DNA of 64,000 bases from Segatella copri (GTDB taxonomy: Bacteria > Bacteroidota > Bacteroidia > Bacteroidales > Bacteroidaceae), in the NCBI RefSeq assembly GCF_026015295.1, contig NZ_JAPDUW010000002.1:170001-234000 (forward strand). The letters are read 5' to 3'. Shown piece after piece: positions 19,149-28,464 of this stretch. The notes under the pieces are model-generated. The model made no database searches and had not been told where the DNA came from. It saw nothing but the letters and a program-made list of their open reading frames with translations. Position 1 is the first letter of the stretch. Every line of letters starts with the position of its first letter. The position numbers were made by a program, and so were the translations under genes.

Positions 19149-21028
19149 AATTTTTTATATCAAAACTATATATATGGTTCGACAAAGGGATAAAGCCTCG
19201 TGTCATCACCTTTGAGAACAATAGGGTAAATGTAATTACTGGAAGTTCATCTACAGGTAAGAGCAATATTTATGCTATTATAGATTATTGCCTATTGTCA
19301 GGTCGTCCAAACATTGTATTCCCTGTTATTAACGAAAATGCACGCTGGTATGGTTTGGAATTCAATGTTGGTGACAAGTTCTTTGCCATAGCAAGGAAAA
19401 GACCTACAGTAGATGTCGTTCCTCCAGAGCTGTATCTCCAATATGAACCTTTTCCTGAGCCATTTTATCCAACGTCATGTAATTCGCATGTCAATGATGC
19501 GAGACGAGAGTTAGATAGAGCTTTTGGATATAAATCCAATAAAGAACTTTTCTATCGATCAAGCTTTGTTTTCAATGCTTTGACAGAAAATATAATAACT
19601 TCCCCATACGATTTTTTGAACTACAAATTCTATGGCATCGACATGTTTAAAGAAACGGAAGATCGTTGCAAGTTTGTGGAGTCTGTTTTGACTCCTGATG
19701 TAGAACAAATTAATAAGATAAATGAGGAACTTAAAAATCTTCAGAAGAAAAAGAAAAGTTATGATAGCTACAAAAAGTCATTAGGAAGCAAAACAGATGG
19801 CTTTAATGACCTTTTAACTCAACTTGTCAATATGTGTATTGATGCAAAACTATTGACAGATAAAATACAAGACTATCCTGATGAAAAACAGATTCTTGTT
19901 TTGAAGCAAATTTTGGAAGAAAATACTGTTCCAAAGGAAGAAAAAGACAAATACGACGAAGAATTCAAGGCTTTGCAGGAAAAGCACTCGCGCATAAGTC
20001 TTCAGTTGACAAACATAAAACGTGCAAAGAAAGAACAGGAAGAATATATCAAGTCATTGGGATTGGTTGAAGACTCATTGAAACCTGTTGAAGTGCTGCA
20101 CGAGAAAATTATCAGTCAAGGATCCAATATGTGGACATCCCATGTTGTAAAATCTCTAAAAAGTTCCTTGGAAAAGATATCATCAAACAAGCGATTGGTA
20201 GAGGCCTTGCCATTTGTTTCAGAACAGGCAACACATAGTCTGGAATTACAGTTGAAATCAATAGAGGATAATATGGAGAAGATAACCAAGCAAAAAGGTT
20301 CTCTGTATCAACAAGTAAATAACATTAAACTAATTGGTTTCTTGGAATCTAAAATAGTAGAGCTGGAACGACTTTGGCAAAAGAAACATAAGGAAGAATT
20401 AAAAAATATAGAAATCTTCAATGAAGAAGATGCTCAGAGAATTTCCGTATTGGAGCAAATGAAGGATGCAATAGAGCAGAAACAATTGGTCACCATTCCA
20501 AAACTGAACGAGTGTATCCAGCATATCTTTGATGGTTTCCAATATATGGAGCATTATGAGCACTGCTATACCAAATATGATATGAAACAGGAGCGTCTAA
20601 TGCTGAACAATGGCAAGTCAATACTCAATTATGATGTTATAGGTAGCCAGTCCAACTATATGTTCCTTCATCTTTGCTTCTTCTTAGGTATTCATCGTTA
20701 TTTCTTCGAGAATTTGAATATGCGTCATATCGGTCAGTTTCTCTTCATAGACCAACCGAGCATACCATATTATGCAGGTTCAGAGAATGTAAAGACAACC
20801 GACAAGGAAAAATTGCTTGATGCTTTCGCAGGTATCAACCGATTCATGAAATATGTGACAGAGGAGAAAAAAGAGCAGTTCCAAATAATCCTTGTTGAGC
20901 ATGCACCAGATACTTATTGGACAGGAGAAAACAAGTTGGATTATTTCGTAACCAAAGAACATTTTACGAATGGCAATGCCTTGATTCCCCAATATGTTTT
21001 AGAGCAAAACAAAGACAATGAAAATTAA
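19145..21028 (+). CDS. DUF3732 SMC-like ABC ATPase of ABC-3C
   Basis: 627 residues. Walker A GSSSTGKSN at 33-41, then the DUF3732 hallmark IIDYCLLSGRPNIVFPV. A long coiled coil occupies about 190-460, and the C-terminal lobe has a Walker B-like FLFIDQPSIPYY and the H-loop-like IILVEHAP. DUF3732 ATPases are the sensor/motor of ABC-3C defence systems. It overlaps the next gene by 11 bases, so the NA37 protein is probably part of the same operon. Confidence 0.85.
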   Translation: MKFFISKLYIWFDKGIKPRVITFENNRVNVITGSSSTGKSNIYAIIDYCLLSGRPNIVFPVINENARWYGLEFNVGDKFFAIARKRPTVDVVPPELYLQYEPFPEPFYPTSCNSHVNDARRELDRAFGYKSNKELFYRSSFVFNALTENIITSPYDFLNYKFYGIDMFKETEDRCKFVESVLTPDVEQINKINEELKNLQKKKKSYDSYKKSLGSKTDGFNDLLTQLVNMCIDAKLLTDKIQDYPDEKQILVLKQILEENTVPKEEKDKYDEEFKALQEKHSRISLQLTNIKRAKKEQEEYIKSLGLVEDSLKPVEVLHEKIISQGSNMWTSHVVKSLKSSLEKISSNKRLVEALPFVSEQATHSLELQLKSIEDNMEKITKQKGSLYQQVNNIKLIGFLESKIVELERLWQKKHKEELKNIEIFNEEDAQRISVLEQMKDAIEQKQLVTIPKLNECIQHIFDGFQYMEHYEHCYTKYDMKQERLMLNNGKSILNYDVIGSQSNYMFLHLCFFLGIHRYFFENLNMRHIGQFLFIDQPSIPYYAGSENVKTTDKEKLLDAFAGINRFMKYVTEEKKEQFQIILVEHAPDTYWTGENKLDYFVTKEHFTNGNALIPQYVLEQNKDNEN

Positions 21029-22043
21029 AATAGGCAACATAAGCCACATGATAGTTCATTATGTTGGCAACAAAAGCAGAGATGAAGGTGTCTCATTCTC
21101 TGAGAAAGAACTTGACTATACGGATATATCTTCTGATATAACATCAATGTTGGTTAAGTCTTTTGACACCAAAGAGCCATGTCACTTCTACTTTGAAAGT
21201 ACATTGGCATTAAATCCAATATATACATTTGTCAAAACTATATTTGAAGATGCCTCAAGATTTCAAGAGCAATCAGAGTTTATCGCGAAAATTCTCTATG
21301 AGAAAACATCCCACCCGATGACAAAGTCTGGAGAGTTGAACATTGTTTATCTGTCAGATTGTGAAATTGATGGCAAGAAGACGGATGCAATAGCCATACT
21401 AAAGACTGAAAACAAGCAACCTGCTTATCAATATTTCCATACAGAACATGGCTATGAGATAAAAAAGTCAGAGGTCATAAGTTTCTCTAAGGTAGAGAAA
21501 GGCTGCTTGATTTTCAATGTCAATGAAGAAAATGGCTATGTTGTTTTCTCTGTAGATAAAAAGTCAAAAGGCATTCAGTCTAAGTATTGGAAAGACGATT
21601 TTCTCCACGTTATGACAGATGCAACATCATACTCACAAACCAAGAATTTTCTAAACTCTTGCAAGGCTTTCATTGCGGACAATTACTCTGATGAATCAAA
21701 GGTAGAAAAAGCCAATCTTATATCTAAGGTAAGAAAGGCATTGGGGCAGGCTGAAACCGTGTCAGTCCATGATTTTTCAAAAGAAATTTTCGGTGAAGGC
21801 GGTTTGGATAAGCAATTTGAACGCTATTTGTCATCGAAAGAAAATCCTTTTCAAATGCAGAATATTGACATCCATATAGAAATGCCATTGGTAAAAAAGA
21901 AAAGTTCACTACCAAAAACGACTTTATATCTTGACTCCAATTTTGAGATAAATATCTTGGGAGGGCATGACAAAATCGTCCAAGGCTTTGATGAAGCTTC
22001 AGGAATGAATTACTATCAGTTTTTCTATAATAAGGAAAAGTAG
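21018..22043 (+). CDS. NA37/NdpA-like nucleoid-associated protein
   Basis: 341 residues with the 37-kDa nucleoid-associated pattern: an N-terminal NISHMIVHYVGNKSRDEGV, a middle ELNIVYLSDCEIDG...IAILKTENK, and the FSKVEKGCLIFN turn. NdpA/YejK binds DNA. Here it is translationally coupled to the DUF3732 ATPase rather than being a housekeeping gene, so it may serve as a DNA sensor or platform for the system; that is inference. Confidence 0.75.
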   Translation: MKIKIGNISHMIVHYVGNKSRDEGVSFSEKELDYTDISSDITSMLVKSFDTKEPCHFYFESTLALNPIYTFVKTIFEDASRFQEQSEFIAKILYEKTSHPMTKSGELNIVYLSDCEIDGKKTDAIAILKTENKQPAYQYFHTEHGYEIKKSEVISFSKVEKGCLIFNVNEENGYVVFSVDKKSKGIQSKYWKDDFLHVMTDATSYSQTKNFLNSCKAFIADNYSDESKVEKANLISKVRKALGQAETVSVHDFSKEIFGEGGLDKQFERYLSSKENPFQMQNIDIHIEMPLVKKKSSLPKTTLYLDSNFEINILGGHDKIVQGFDEASGMNYYQFFYNKEK

Positions 22044-22072
22044 TCGGTTTATTAACTAATTCATTTGATGCT

Positions 22073-23545
22073 ATGTTTGTAGAAGACAATAATATCTATA
22101 TAGGTGGAACAAATGTCCTTCCTGAATGGGGAAAAGTTGTAGATGATAGCAAGTCCCTTTCTGAAGAACAGCAGAAAGAAATGCGCTCGAATGTTATTGA
22201 GCGTATACAGAAGATGTTCCGTGATTATTTGGAATTGGATAATGTTTCTTTCCTTTTTGGTACGGGGTCATCAATTCATTTAGGAGCAGCTTCTATACAA
22301 AACATTCCGTTTGCCGTTGAAGATGACATCCTTAAAGGCAAGAATAAGGATATTGCAAATGATTTCAAAGCTTACATTCAAAAGATGCAGAAGAATGTAA
22401 CGAGTGGGTTAGAGAAAGATAAGGTCAGAACAGACTCCTATGGATGGAAGTATACTTATGATGGTGAGTTCTATAGAAATTGTGAAGTCAAGAAGGAAAC
22501 CGAAAAAGGGAATGAAGTAGAGGTTGTTGATGAATATGGAGAAATAGAAGTCCCATTGGAATCTTTGTTGAATTACCTTATTGCCAATTTGTATGTAGCA
22601 GAAGCTGAGCAAGATAATGATAAAGTTACAAGATTAAGCAATTTGATTTCTGCCATCAAGAAGGCAATGTTCAATCTATGCGATGTTCATCTTAGAACGA
22701 CCAGCGATAGAGATTTGGAGCGTATTAAGAGTAAAGGTTATAAGGAATTATTCAAAAAGGATAAATATATCTTTCATGAGAAGTTCTTGAAGTCTTTGTT
22801 ACAAAGACCTTTAAATCTGAAACGTGCGAACATATTCACAAGTAATTATGACTTGGCTTTTGAATATGCCTTCGATAATATAGGAGTAAAGTACATTGAT
22901 GGCTTTTCTGACTTTCATCATCGTTACTTTAAACCAGAGACATTTGACTATGATATATTTTATCCTGGTTCTACGACATCAGGTAAAGTACAACGTATAG
23001 AAAAAGTCGTTAGGTATTTCAAATTGCATGGCTCAGTTACGTGGGTTAAAGATCATGATTTGAATGCATCAAATGTCTATGGAATTAAGGAAATGCCAAT
23101 AGACTTAATCAAAGAAAAGTCAAAGGATTCAAGCGAATCTTTTGATTATGGAGATTTGATGATATATCCATCTGCTGTTAAGAAGTCATATACATTAGAT
23201 TTGCCGTATTCGGAACTTATCCGTCAGTTTAGTAGTGCAATTTCCCAACCTCAGTCAGTACTGTTTGCTATTGGCTATTCTTTCTGCGATGAGCATTTCA
23301 ATGATATTATCTACCAAGCATTGTCAAATCCTTCTTTCACATTAATAATTGTGAATTTTCAAAAATCAGAAAAGTCTCAAGAGATTAAGCGTTTGAGAGA
23401 TTTGAAAGATCCTCGTATCATTATATTGGAAGGAAATGACATTGGTGATTTCTTAACATTCTCAACAGAAATGATGCCAACTTTTACAGATGCTTCGTCT
23501 TCGGATGAAGTAATCAAGACCTTGGAAACATTGTTAAATAAATAG
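22073..23545 (+). CDS. SIR2-domain NADase of a SIR2-HerA system
   Basis: 490 residues. The NAD-binding loop is FLFGTGSSIHLGAAS (about 61-74), the Asn-Asp pair is in TSNYDLAFEYAF (near N258/D260), and the catalytic His is in FKLHGSVTW (near H319). The C-terminal part has the SIR2-like FAIGYSFCDEHFNDII. SIR2 proteins of this type deplete NAD+ during phage infection. Its partner HerA follows directly, matching the known SIR2-HerA defence pair. Confidence 0.87.
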   Translation: MFVEDNNIYIGGTNVLPEWGKVVDDSKSLSEEQQKEMRSNVIERIQKMFRDYLELDNVSFLFGTGSSIHLGAASIQNIPFAVEDDILKGKNKDIANDFKAYIQKMQKNVTSGLEKDKVRTDSYGWKYTYDGEFYRNCEVKKETEKGNEVEVVDEYGEIEVPLESLLNYLIANLYVAEAEQDNDKVTRLSNLISAIKKAMFNLCDVHLRTTSDRDLERIKSKGYKELFKKDKYIFHEKFLKSLLQRPLNLKRANIFTSNYDLAFEYAFDNIGVKYIDGFSDFHHRYFKPETFDYDIFYPGSTTSGKVQRIEKVVRYFKLHGSVTWVKDHDLNASNVYGIKEMPIDLIKEKSKDSSESFDYGDLMIYPSAVKKSYTLDLPYSELIRQFSSAISQPQSVLFAIGYSFCDEHFNDIIYQALSNPSFTLIIVNFQKSEKSQEIKRLRDLKDPRIIILEGNDIGDFLTFSTEMMPTFTDASSSDEVIKTLETLLNK

Positions 23546-23556
23546 TGCAATACATT

Positions 23557-25647
23557 ATGGAACAAGAAAGGCAAGTAGGTCATATAGTTTCCGTTGATAG
23601 TCTTACGGTATATGTCAAATTGGAGGATAATTTGAAGAGCCTATATAAAAGTGGCTTTCATGAAATCTATCCAATAGCAAGAATCAATTCTTACATTATT
23701 ATACCAGTAGGCGCAGATAGAATTGTCGCTATCATCAATCGTGTTCAAACTCGTGAGGAAACTGAGTTGTGTAAAAGTAATAAAGCATTGTTCTTGACAG
23801 AATCTTCTCGATATTTGTCGGCTACCATGATTGGTACAATTGAAAACAATAAAAAATACGTCATGGGCGTTTACAACTATCCTATTTTGGATAATCCTGT
23901 ATGGTATGTCGTAAGAGAGGATTTAGAGAAAATCTTTGATCAAAAGAAGGAAACAGAGCAAGTAAATTTTGAGGAGGATTTTTATTTGCCGGTAGGCACA
24001 TCACCAGCCTTTCCTGATTTTCAAATAAAGATAAATCCAGATAAATTCTTTGGTAAGCATGCTGCAATCTTAGGTAATACAGGTTCGGGTAAATCATGCA
24101 CGTTAGCTTCCATATTACAGAGCCTTTTCCATTTTACTTATAATGGTAAAAGATTGAAGAGTGCTCATTTCATTGTTTTTGATACTAATGGGGAATATAA
24201 GAATGCTTTCCAATTGTCAGAAGATAATGTTGTGAATCCTTTAGCTATAACTAAGGAAGGTCTGAGGATACCTTATTGGTTTATGAATTATGATGACTTA
24301 GATTATCTTTTTGAACCAACTACAGGCAGTCAAGCACCAATATTGAAGAGAGCTGTAGGATTGGCAAAAAGTACTAACGATATTCAAGAACCCACGAAAA
24401 CTCTATCCAAGTTTCAGCTATCCCAGTTAAATTCATTGTTAACTTCATTGCAGGGTAATACAATTACGATGAAAAACTGCCTTGTTGATGATTTAGGAAC
24501 AATCCTGAAAATGTTCAAGGTTGCAAGAGCAAAATCAAAGTCAGACTTATATGATGAATTGATAGAGGTCTTGGAGGAATTAGTAAAAGGAAAAGGAAAT
24601 TTGACAAAAAATGACAAAGGTTTTCCTAATGGAAGTGCCGATGTTGGTGTGATAGCTGATGCTTTGCCAAAGTTACAAAAACTAATAGAGAAATTCATTG
24701 CAGACAAAAATATTGCAACAACATCAGAGAACAGAAACTTGGATTTGCCTATATTCTATAATTTTTCGGATTTGTTGTCAACCTATTTTGATGTTGCAAT
24801 CCGAGAACAAGAAACTTCGTCTGACCGTTTGGCTGAATACGTATCAACCTTGAAAATGCGTATGCAATCTTTTAAGGATGACATGCGTATTTCCAGTCCA
24901 TTGATGATGGAAACTAAAGAGGATATAGAAAATGTATTGGTAAAATTCATCTCTTTTCTTTTGGGTGATTACTGCAAAGTATATGATACAACAAACAGTG
25001 ATATTTATACCGAGTACATTAAGAATGTGAATGTTGATGTAGAGCAAGGATCTCCTAGCCAAATTACAATTCTTGATATGTCGCTCCTTCCTTCTGAGGT
25101 GTTAGAGACGATTACGGGACTTGTTGGTAGAATCGTCCTTGAATTTGTTTCAAGGTTCAAGGAAGAAGATAGAGGAACAATGCCGATTGTTATGGTGTTG
25201 GAAGAAGCTCAGAATTACATCCCGGAAATTAATAAGAAAGACAGAACTTCTATATCTCGCAAAGTTTTTGAGCGAATAGCTCGTGAGGGTCGTAAATATG
25301 GATTGTCACTAGTTATTTCAAGCCAGCGACCATCAGAGTTATCAAAGACCGTTCTTTCTCAGTGCAATAGTTTTATCATTCATCGTCTTCAAAATCCAGA
25401 TGACCAACAATATATCAGAAAATTGGTTTCTTCTGCGAGTTCAGAAGTTCTGAATCAATTGCCAATATTGCCACAACAACATGCTATTATATTAGGAGAC
25501 GCAGTAAGAACACCAGTAATGGCTCGTATAAACACAGCTAGTCCTAAACCAAAAAGTGATAATCCACATTTCGTGGAGAATTGGTTGAATGAGGGAAAGA
25601 ACAAGGAGTTTTACCATTCCATCTGTGATGAATGGGAAACTGAATAG
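23557..25647 (+). CDS. HerA-like ATPase/translocase of a SIR2-HerA system
   Basis: About 696 residues. An N-terminal barrel-like HAS region is followed by a FtsK/HerA motor: Walker A GNTGSGKSCT near residue 173, Walker B VMVLEEAQNYIP near 545, and ISSQRPSELSKTVLSQCNS with the arginine-finger region. The hexamer is expected to assemble with SIR2 on phage DNA. I chose ATG 23557; an in-frame GTG at 23545 overlaps the SIR2 stop. Confidence 0.88.
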   Translation: MEQERQVGHIVSVDSLTVYVKLEDNLKSLYKSGFHEIYPIARINSYIIIPVGADRIVAIINRVQTREETELCKSNKALFLTESSRYLSATMIGTIENNKKYVMGVYNYPILDNPVWYVVREDLEKIFDQKKETEQVNFEEDFYLPVGTSPAFPDFQIKINPDKFFGKHAAILGNTGSGKSCTLASILQSLFHFTYNGKRLKSAHFIVFDTNGEYKNAFQLSEDNVVNPLAITKEGLRIPYWFMNYDDLDYLFEPTTGSQAPILKRAVGLAKSTNDIQEPTKTLSKFQLSQLNSLLTSLQGNTITMKNCLVDDLGTILKMFKVARAKSKSDLYDELIEVLEELVKGKGNLTKNDKGFPNGSADVGVIADALPKLQKLIEKFIADKNIATTSENRNLDLPIFYNFSDLLSTYFDVAIREQETSSDRLAEYVSTLKMRMQSFKDDMRISSPLMMETKEDIENVLVKFISFLLGDYCKVYDTTNSDIYTEYIKNVNVDVEQGSPSQITILDMSLLPSEVLETITGLVGRIVLEFVSRFKEEDRGTMPIVMVLEEAQNYIPEINKKDRTSISRKVFERIAREGRKYGLSLVISSQRPSELSKTVLSQCNSFIIHRLQNPDDQQYIRKLVSSASSEVLNQLPILPQQHAIILGDAVRTPVMARINTASPKPKSDNPHFVENWLNEGKNKEFYHSICDEWETE

Positions 25648-25672
25648 ATGATATTTTATAAAAGAAAAATAA

Positions 25673-27019
25673 ATGAATGCAGTATACTTTAGAAGTGAGA
25701 GCGAAGCAATTGATGCCATTACAATGATGCTCTCAAACTATAATATTCGATTTGATACAGAAGTCAGATCAAGATATAGTCCTCTTTATTATGATATTTT
25801 CCTTCCTGATGGATTGGGGTATGTGAAAAGGCAAATAGATCAAAAAACAATTGATTTCGGTCTTGAAGGTGCTACTGCTATTGAAATTAAGGGACGAATA
25901 TTGTTTGATACCCTATCAAGGTATGAGATGCTATATCAGCAACTCTGTATAAAGCATGAAATTCGTAACTTTATACTCTTGTATGCCTTTGGAATAATAC
26001 CTGTATCAGTAAAAGACAGGATAAGAAAGCAATATAAAAACAAGTTTCAGATTTACTCATTACAAGAGTTTTGGGATAAATTGTCTGGGAATAGATTGTC
26101 TACAATCCCGAATAGAACCACCTATGATTGGCTTATAGACCGATACAAATCTTTGGAAATGGCAAAGACAAGTCTTACAGAAGAAAGGTTTACCTTATTT
26201 CTAGGGGCTGGTGTTAGTATGTCTGCAAATCTTCCTTCTTGGTGGAATCTTCTGAAAGATATGATAGACACTTGCAAGCAAAAAGAATTCAAAGATGGAG
26301 ATATAGAGAAACTAACAAAGGTTTGTTATAACTCTTCTATTGTCATGGGTAGATTCGTCAGAATGATGATGGAGAAAAAGTCTAATGACGAGGATTATTA
26401 TCAATGCCTACATGATGCACTTTATGGTGGTATTTCGGCATATCGTTCTCCACTTATTGACGAGATATGTAATCTTGTCGATAGTAAGAAATCGCAAGCT
26501 CAGAGCATCATTACTTATAATTTTGATGATGTGATGGAAAGAGCCTTAAGAAAAAGAGGTATAGGAAACTATTCTGTCTTTGGGCAGAATCAACCGCAAC
26601 GGTTTTTCCCAATTTATCATGTTCATGGATTTATCCCTTATGCCAATAAAGATGACATAAAGTCCGTTCCTGTTTTGAGTGAAGAAGAGTACCATAGAGT
26701 TTATGCAAGTTCTTACAACTGGTCAAATGTGGAGCAGCTTCATGCTTTGAGTAGAACAACCTGCATCTTTATCGGTTTGTCAATGACAGATCCTAATCTT
26801 CGACGCCTTCTTGATATTGCCATCCAAGATAGTGAAAATGATCCAAGGCATTTTGTTTTCTTGCCACGTATATCTGAATTTGGTACAGACAAAAATGCAG
26901 AAGCAAAAAACAATGAAGCAATGAAAATCCAAAAGCAGATTTTCGTGGAACTGGGTTTGAGAGTGATATGGTATAGTGATTATAATGAACTTCCAAAATT
27001 ATTAAAGGATTTATATTAA
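25673..27019 (+). CDS. Nuclease-like/SIR2 fusion protein
   Basis: 448 residues with two parts. Residues 1-140 look like a PD-(D/E)XK-type domain: YYDIFLPDG with D41, then AIEIKGRILFD with E71-x-K73. From about 170 comes a second SIR2-like domain: FLGAGVSMSANLPSW, ITYNFDDVME, YHVHGFIPY and CIFIGLSMTDPNLRRLL. It is the last gene of the run and lies 25 bases after HerA. Two different SIR2 proteins around one HerA is unusual; it may be a third HerA partner or an independent effector. Confidence 0.72.
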   Translation: MNAVYFRSESEAIDAITMMLSNYNIRFDTEVRSRYSPLYYDIFLPDGLGYVKRQIDQKTIDFGLEGATAIEIKGRILFDTLSRYEMLYQQLCIKHEIRNFILLYAFGIIPVSVKDRIRKQYKNKFQIYSLQEFWDKLSGNRLSTIPNRTTYDWLIDRYKSLEMAKTSLTEERFTLFLGAGVSMSANLPSWWNLLKDMIDTCKQKEFKDGDIEKLTKVCYNSSIVMGRFVRMMMEKKSNDEDYYQCLHDALYGGISAYRSPLIDEICNLVDSKKSQAQSIITYNFDDVMERALRKRGIGNYSVFGQNQPQRFFPIYHVHGFIPYANKDDIKSVPVLSEEEYHRVYASSYNWSNVEQLHALSRTTCIFIGLSMTDPNLRRLLDIAIQDSENDPRHFVFLPRISEFGTDKNAEAKNNEAMKIQKQIFVELGLRVIWYSDYNELPKLLKDLY

Positions 27020-27059
27020 TTAGATAGTTGAAAATATCTCTAACATCAGATAATAACAA

Positions 27060-27161
27060 GTGAATAGCAAAGAATACTTTGCTTCTTTATTTTCGAATGC
27101 AGTTCTTGATGGTAGTATCATAGTTTATGAGACGATGCATATAGCAAGGATGTTGAAATAA
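27060..27161 (+). CDS. Possible very short ORF (33 aa, GTG start)
   Basis: Open from GTG 27060 to TAA 27161, 11 bases before the next small gene. Sequence SNAVLDGSIIVYETMHIARM looks protein-like but no family was recognised. It could be the remains of a small toxin or antitoxin. Confidence 0.2.
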   Translation: MNSKEYFASLFSNAVLDGSIIVYETMHIARMLK

Positions 27162-27172
27162 CAGAGAATATT

Positions 27173-27358
27173 ATGAGCGAGGAACAATACAACAAATTGC
27201 TGAAAGCCTATACCAAGGAAGCTTTGGCAAGCATGATAAAGGCTGATATACGCAGTAGGTTTCCCGAGCCTTATGCCAGTATTTATTGTCAGCAGTTTGA
27301 CGATTTCAAAAACGTTGCAGATTTCTTTGAATTTGCAGCAAAGTTAATGAGGAGATAA
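27173..27358 (+). CDS. Small hypothetical protein (61 aa)
   Basis: Helical, with a charged N-terminus (YNKLLKAYTKEALASMIKAD) and an aromatic C-terminal helix. No family recognised. It follows the SIR2-HerA run by 150 bases and precedes mosaic repeat B. Confidence 0.4.
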   Translation: MSEEQYNKLLKAYTKEALASMIKADIRSRFPEPYASIYCQQFDDFKNVADFFEFAAKLMRR

Positions 27359-27439
27359 CAATATATATTGCTAGTCTTTGTTTTTCTCAGACTTGTGTAA
27401 ATAAGCATTAAACTTATGTAAATACTATAGTTATCCCTA

Positions 27440-27610
27440 GGCGGTCCCATCCCGCACAATATGGCGAAGACCTTTGATGGTCCGCCAACCTTAGAGCGTA
27501 GCGGTTCCGAGCACCGAGCAGGGCGGTTTCCTTCTTCTTCCCTGAGGGGAGAAGACCGAGATGAGAGGTGGAGCCTTCTTTAATGGTAAAGAAGGACGGG
27601 ATGATTTTAG
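27440..27610. repeat. Mosaic island repeat, copy B
   Basis: Same GGCGGTCCCATCCCGC start, GGTCCGCCAACC and AGCGTAGCGGTTCCGAGCAC segments as copy A, ending GAAGGACGGGATGATTTTAG. It lacks the CCCTAATCCCTATGG tail of copies A, C and E. Confidence 0.8.
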
Positions 27611-27742
27611 AAATCCTTTTACTCATTTTATCCGAGACAGATATAAATTATCTTATAATGTGAGCAATTGGATACATGAAACGAATGATGATATCAAGCC
27701 TTGGAAAATTGACAATCATGTGATGTAATCAGAATGAATACA

Positions 27743-27788
27743 ACGAACAAAGGGGAACGACCAAAGACTGGTTGTTCCCCTTTGTTCG
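27743..27788. terminator. Long hairpin, terminator-like
   Basis: CGAACAAAGGGGAAC and GTTCCCCTTTGTTCG flank an inner CCA...TGG, giving about 18 paired bases. Present again at 42044, where one base differs. Likely a bidirectional terminator carried by the repeat unit. Confidence 0.65.
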
Positions 27789-27836
27789 TTTAGAGGCAAT
27801 TGTATCAGGTGTATCTGTCATCTCTGATTTTCCCAT

Positions 27837-27980
27837 CAATTATTGGCTTGCGGTATTCCTGCAAGGTGCGGCGACTGAGCTTTAAGTGCTCGGAGAGTTC
27901 CTGTGGACAGGCAAAGTTACCGCAAATGACATATATAATAAAGTAGATGATGCCAACGCCAAAATAGTGGCAGTCCTATA
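27837..27980. pseudogene. Remnants of ICE helix-turn-helix and topB genes
   Basis: Bases 27837-27905 match, on the minus strand, the codons for the helix-turn-helix gene at 59.6-59.7 kb (TTGGCTTGCGGTATTCCTGC and AAGGTGCGGCGACT). Directly after, 27903-27945 resemble topB codons around 63663-63700 (GGACAGGCAAAGTTACCGCA versus GGACAGACAAAGCTACCGCA). Both are short scraps, evidence that an ICE similar to the one at the right end once reached this spot. Confidence 0.55.
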
Positions 27981-28273
27981 AGCCACAAAAAAGAATAAAA
28001 AGAGGGATTTTGTAAAATGAACCAAAATGAACCAATTTTCCAGAATCTTTATATAAGAGATACAGAAAAACCTAAAACTTTCGTTCAATCAACGACTTAG
28101 GAAATTATGTACGAAAAGAATAGTAAAATAATGTTGATTTTCGTAGAATGATATTAATTTTTTAACACGCATAATTTGCTAGTTTCCAACAATTTTCGTA
28201 TTTTTGCAAGGAGATTCTGTGTCTCTTATATCGAGATTCAGATGAACGTCATCAAAAAACGAACTTGATTCGC

Positions 28274-28432
28274 ATGATGAAAGAGACAAATATACACTCA
28301 CAGGTTACGTCCACTATTGCAGGGGACGACGGCGAAGCCATGGCAAAAAGTGAAGGATATGTAGCTGAAAATGGTTTTGTAGCAACAGATCCGACGCACT
28401 TTGGAAAGACGTATCATGATAAACTCCTTTAG
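28274..28432 (+). pseudogene. Truncated upxY copy 2 fused to foreign codons
   Basis: The first 30 codons match upxY copies 1 and 3 (through GEAMAKSE), then the frame continues into an unrelated 22-codon tail (GYVAENGFVATDPTHFGKTY) and stops. NGN and KOW domains are absent. Its promoter and 8-codon leader are intact, so a chimeric 52-residue peptide could still be expressed. Confidence 0.7.
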
Positions 28433-28464
28433 CCAGCAATGCCAGCCAAAAGGAGTTATAAGAG

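Larger units (their letters stand above)
27709..28360. repeat. Large repeat unit with upxY promoter and start, copy 1 (pairs with 42010-42616)
   Basis: From TTGACAATCATGTGATGTAA to the upxY N-terminal codons this matches 42010-42616 except for a replaced middle part. It contains the hairpin at 27743, remnants of ICE-type genes near 27837-27980, and the upxY promoter block at 28166. The unit explains the gene-free stretch before 28.27 kb. Confidence 0.75.
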
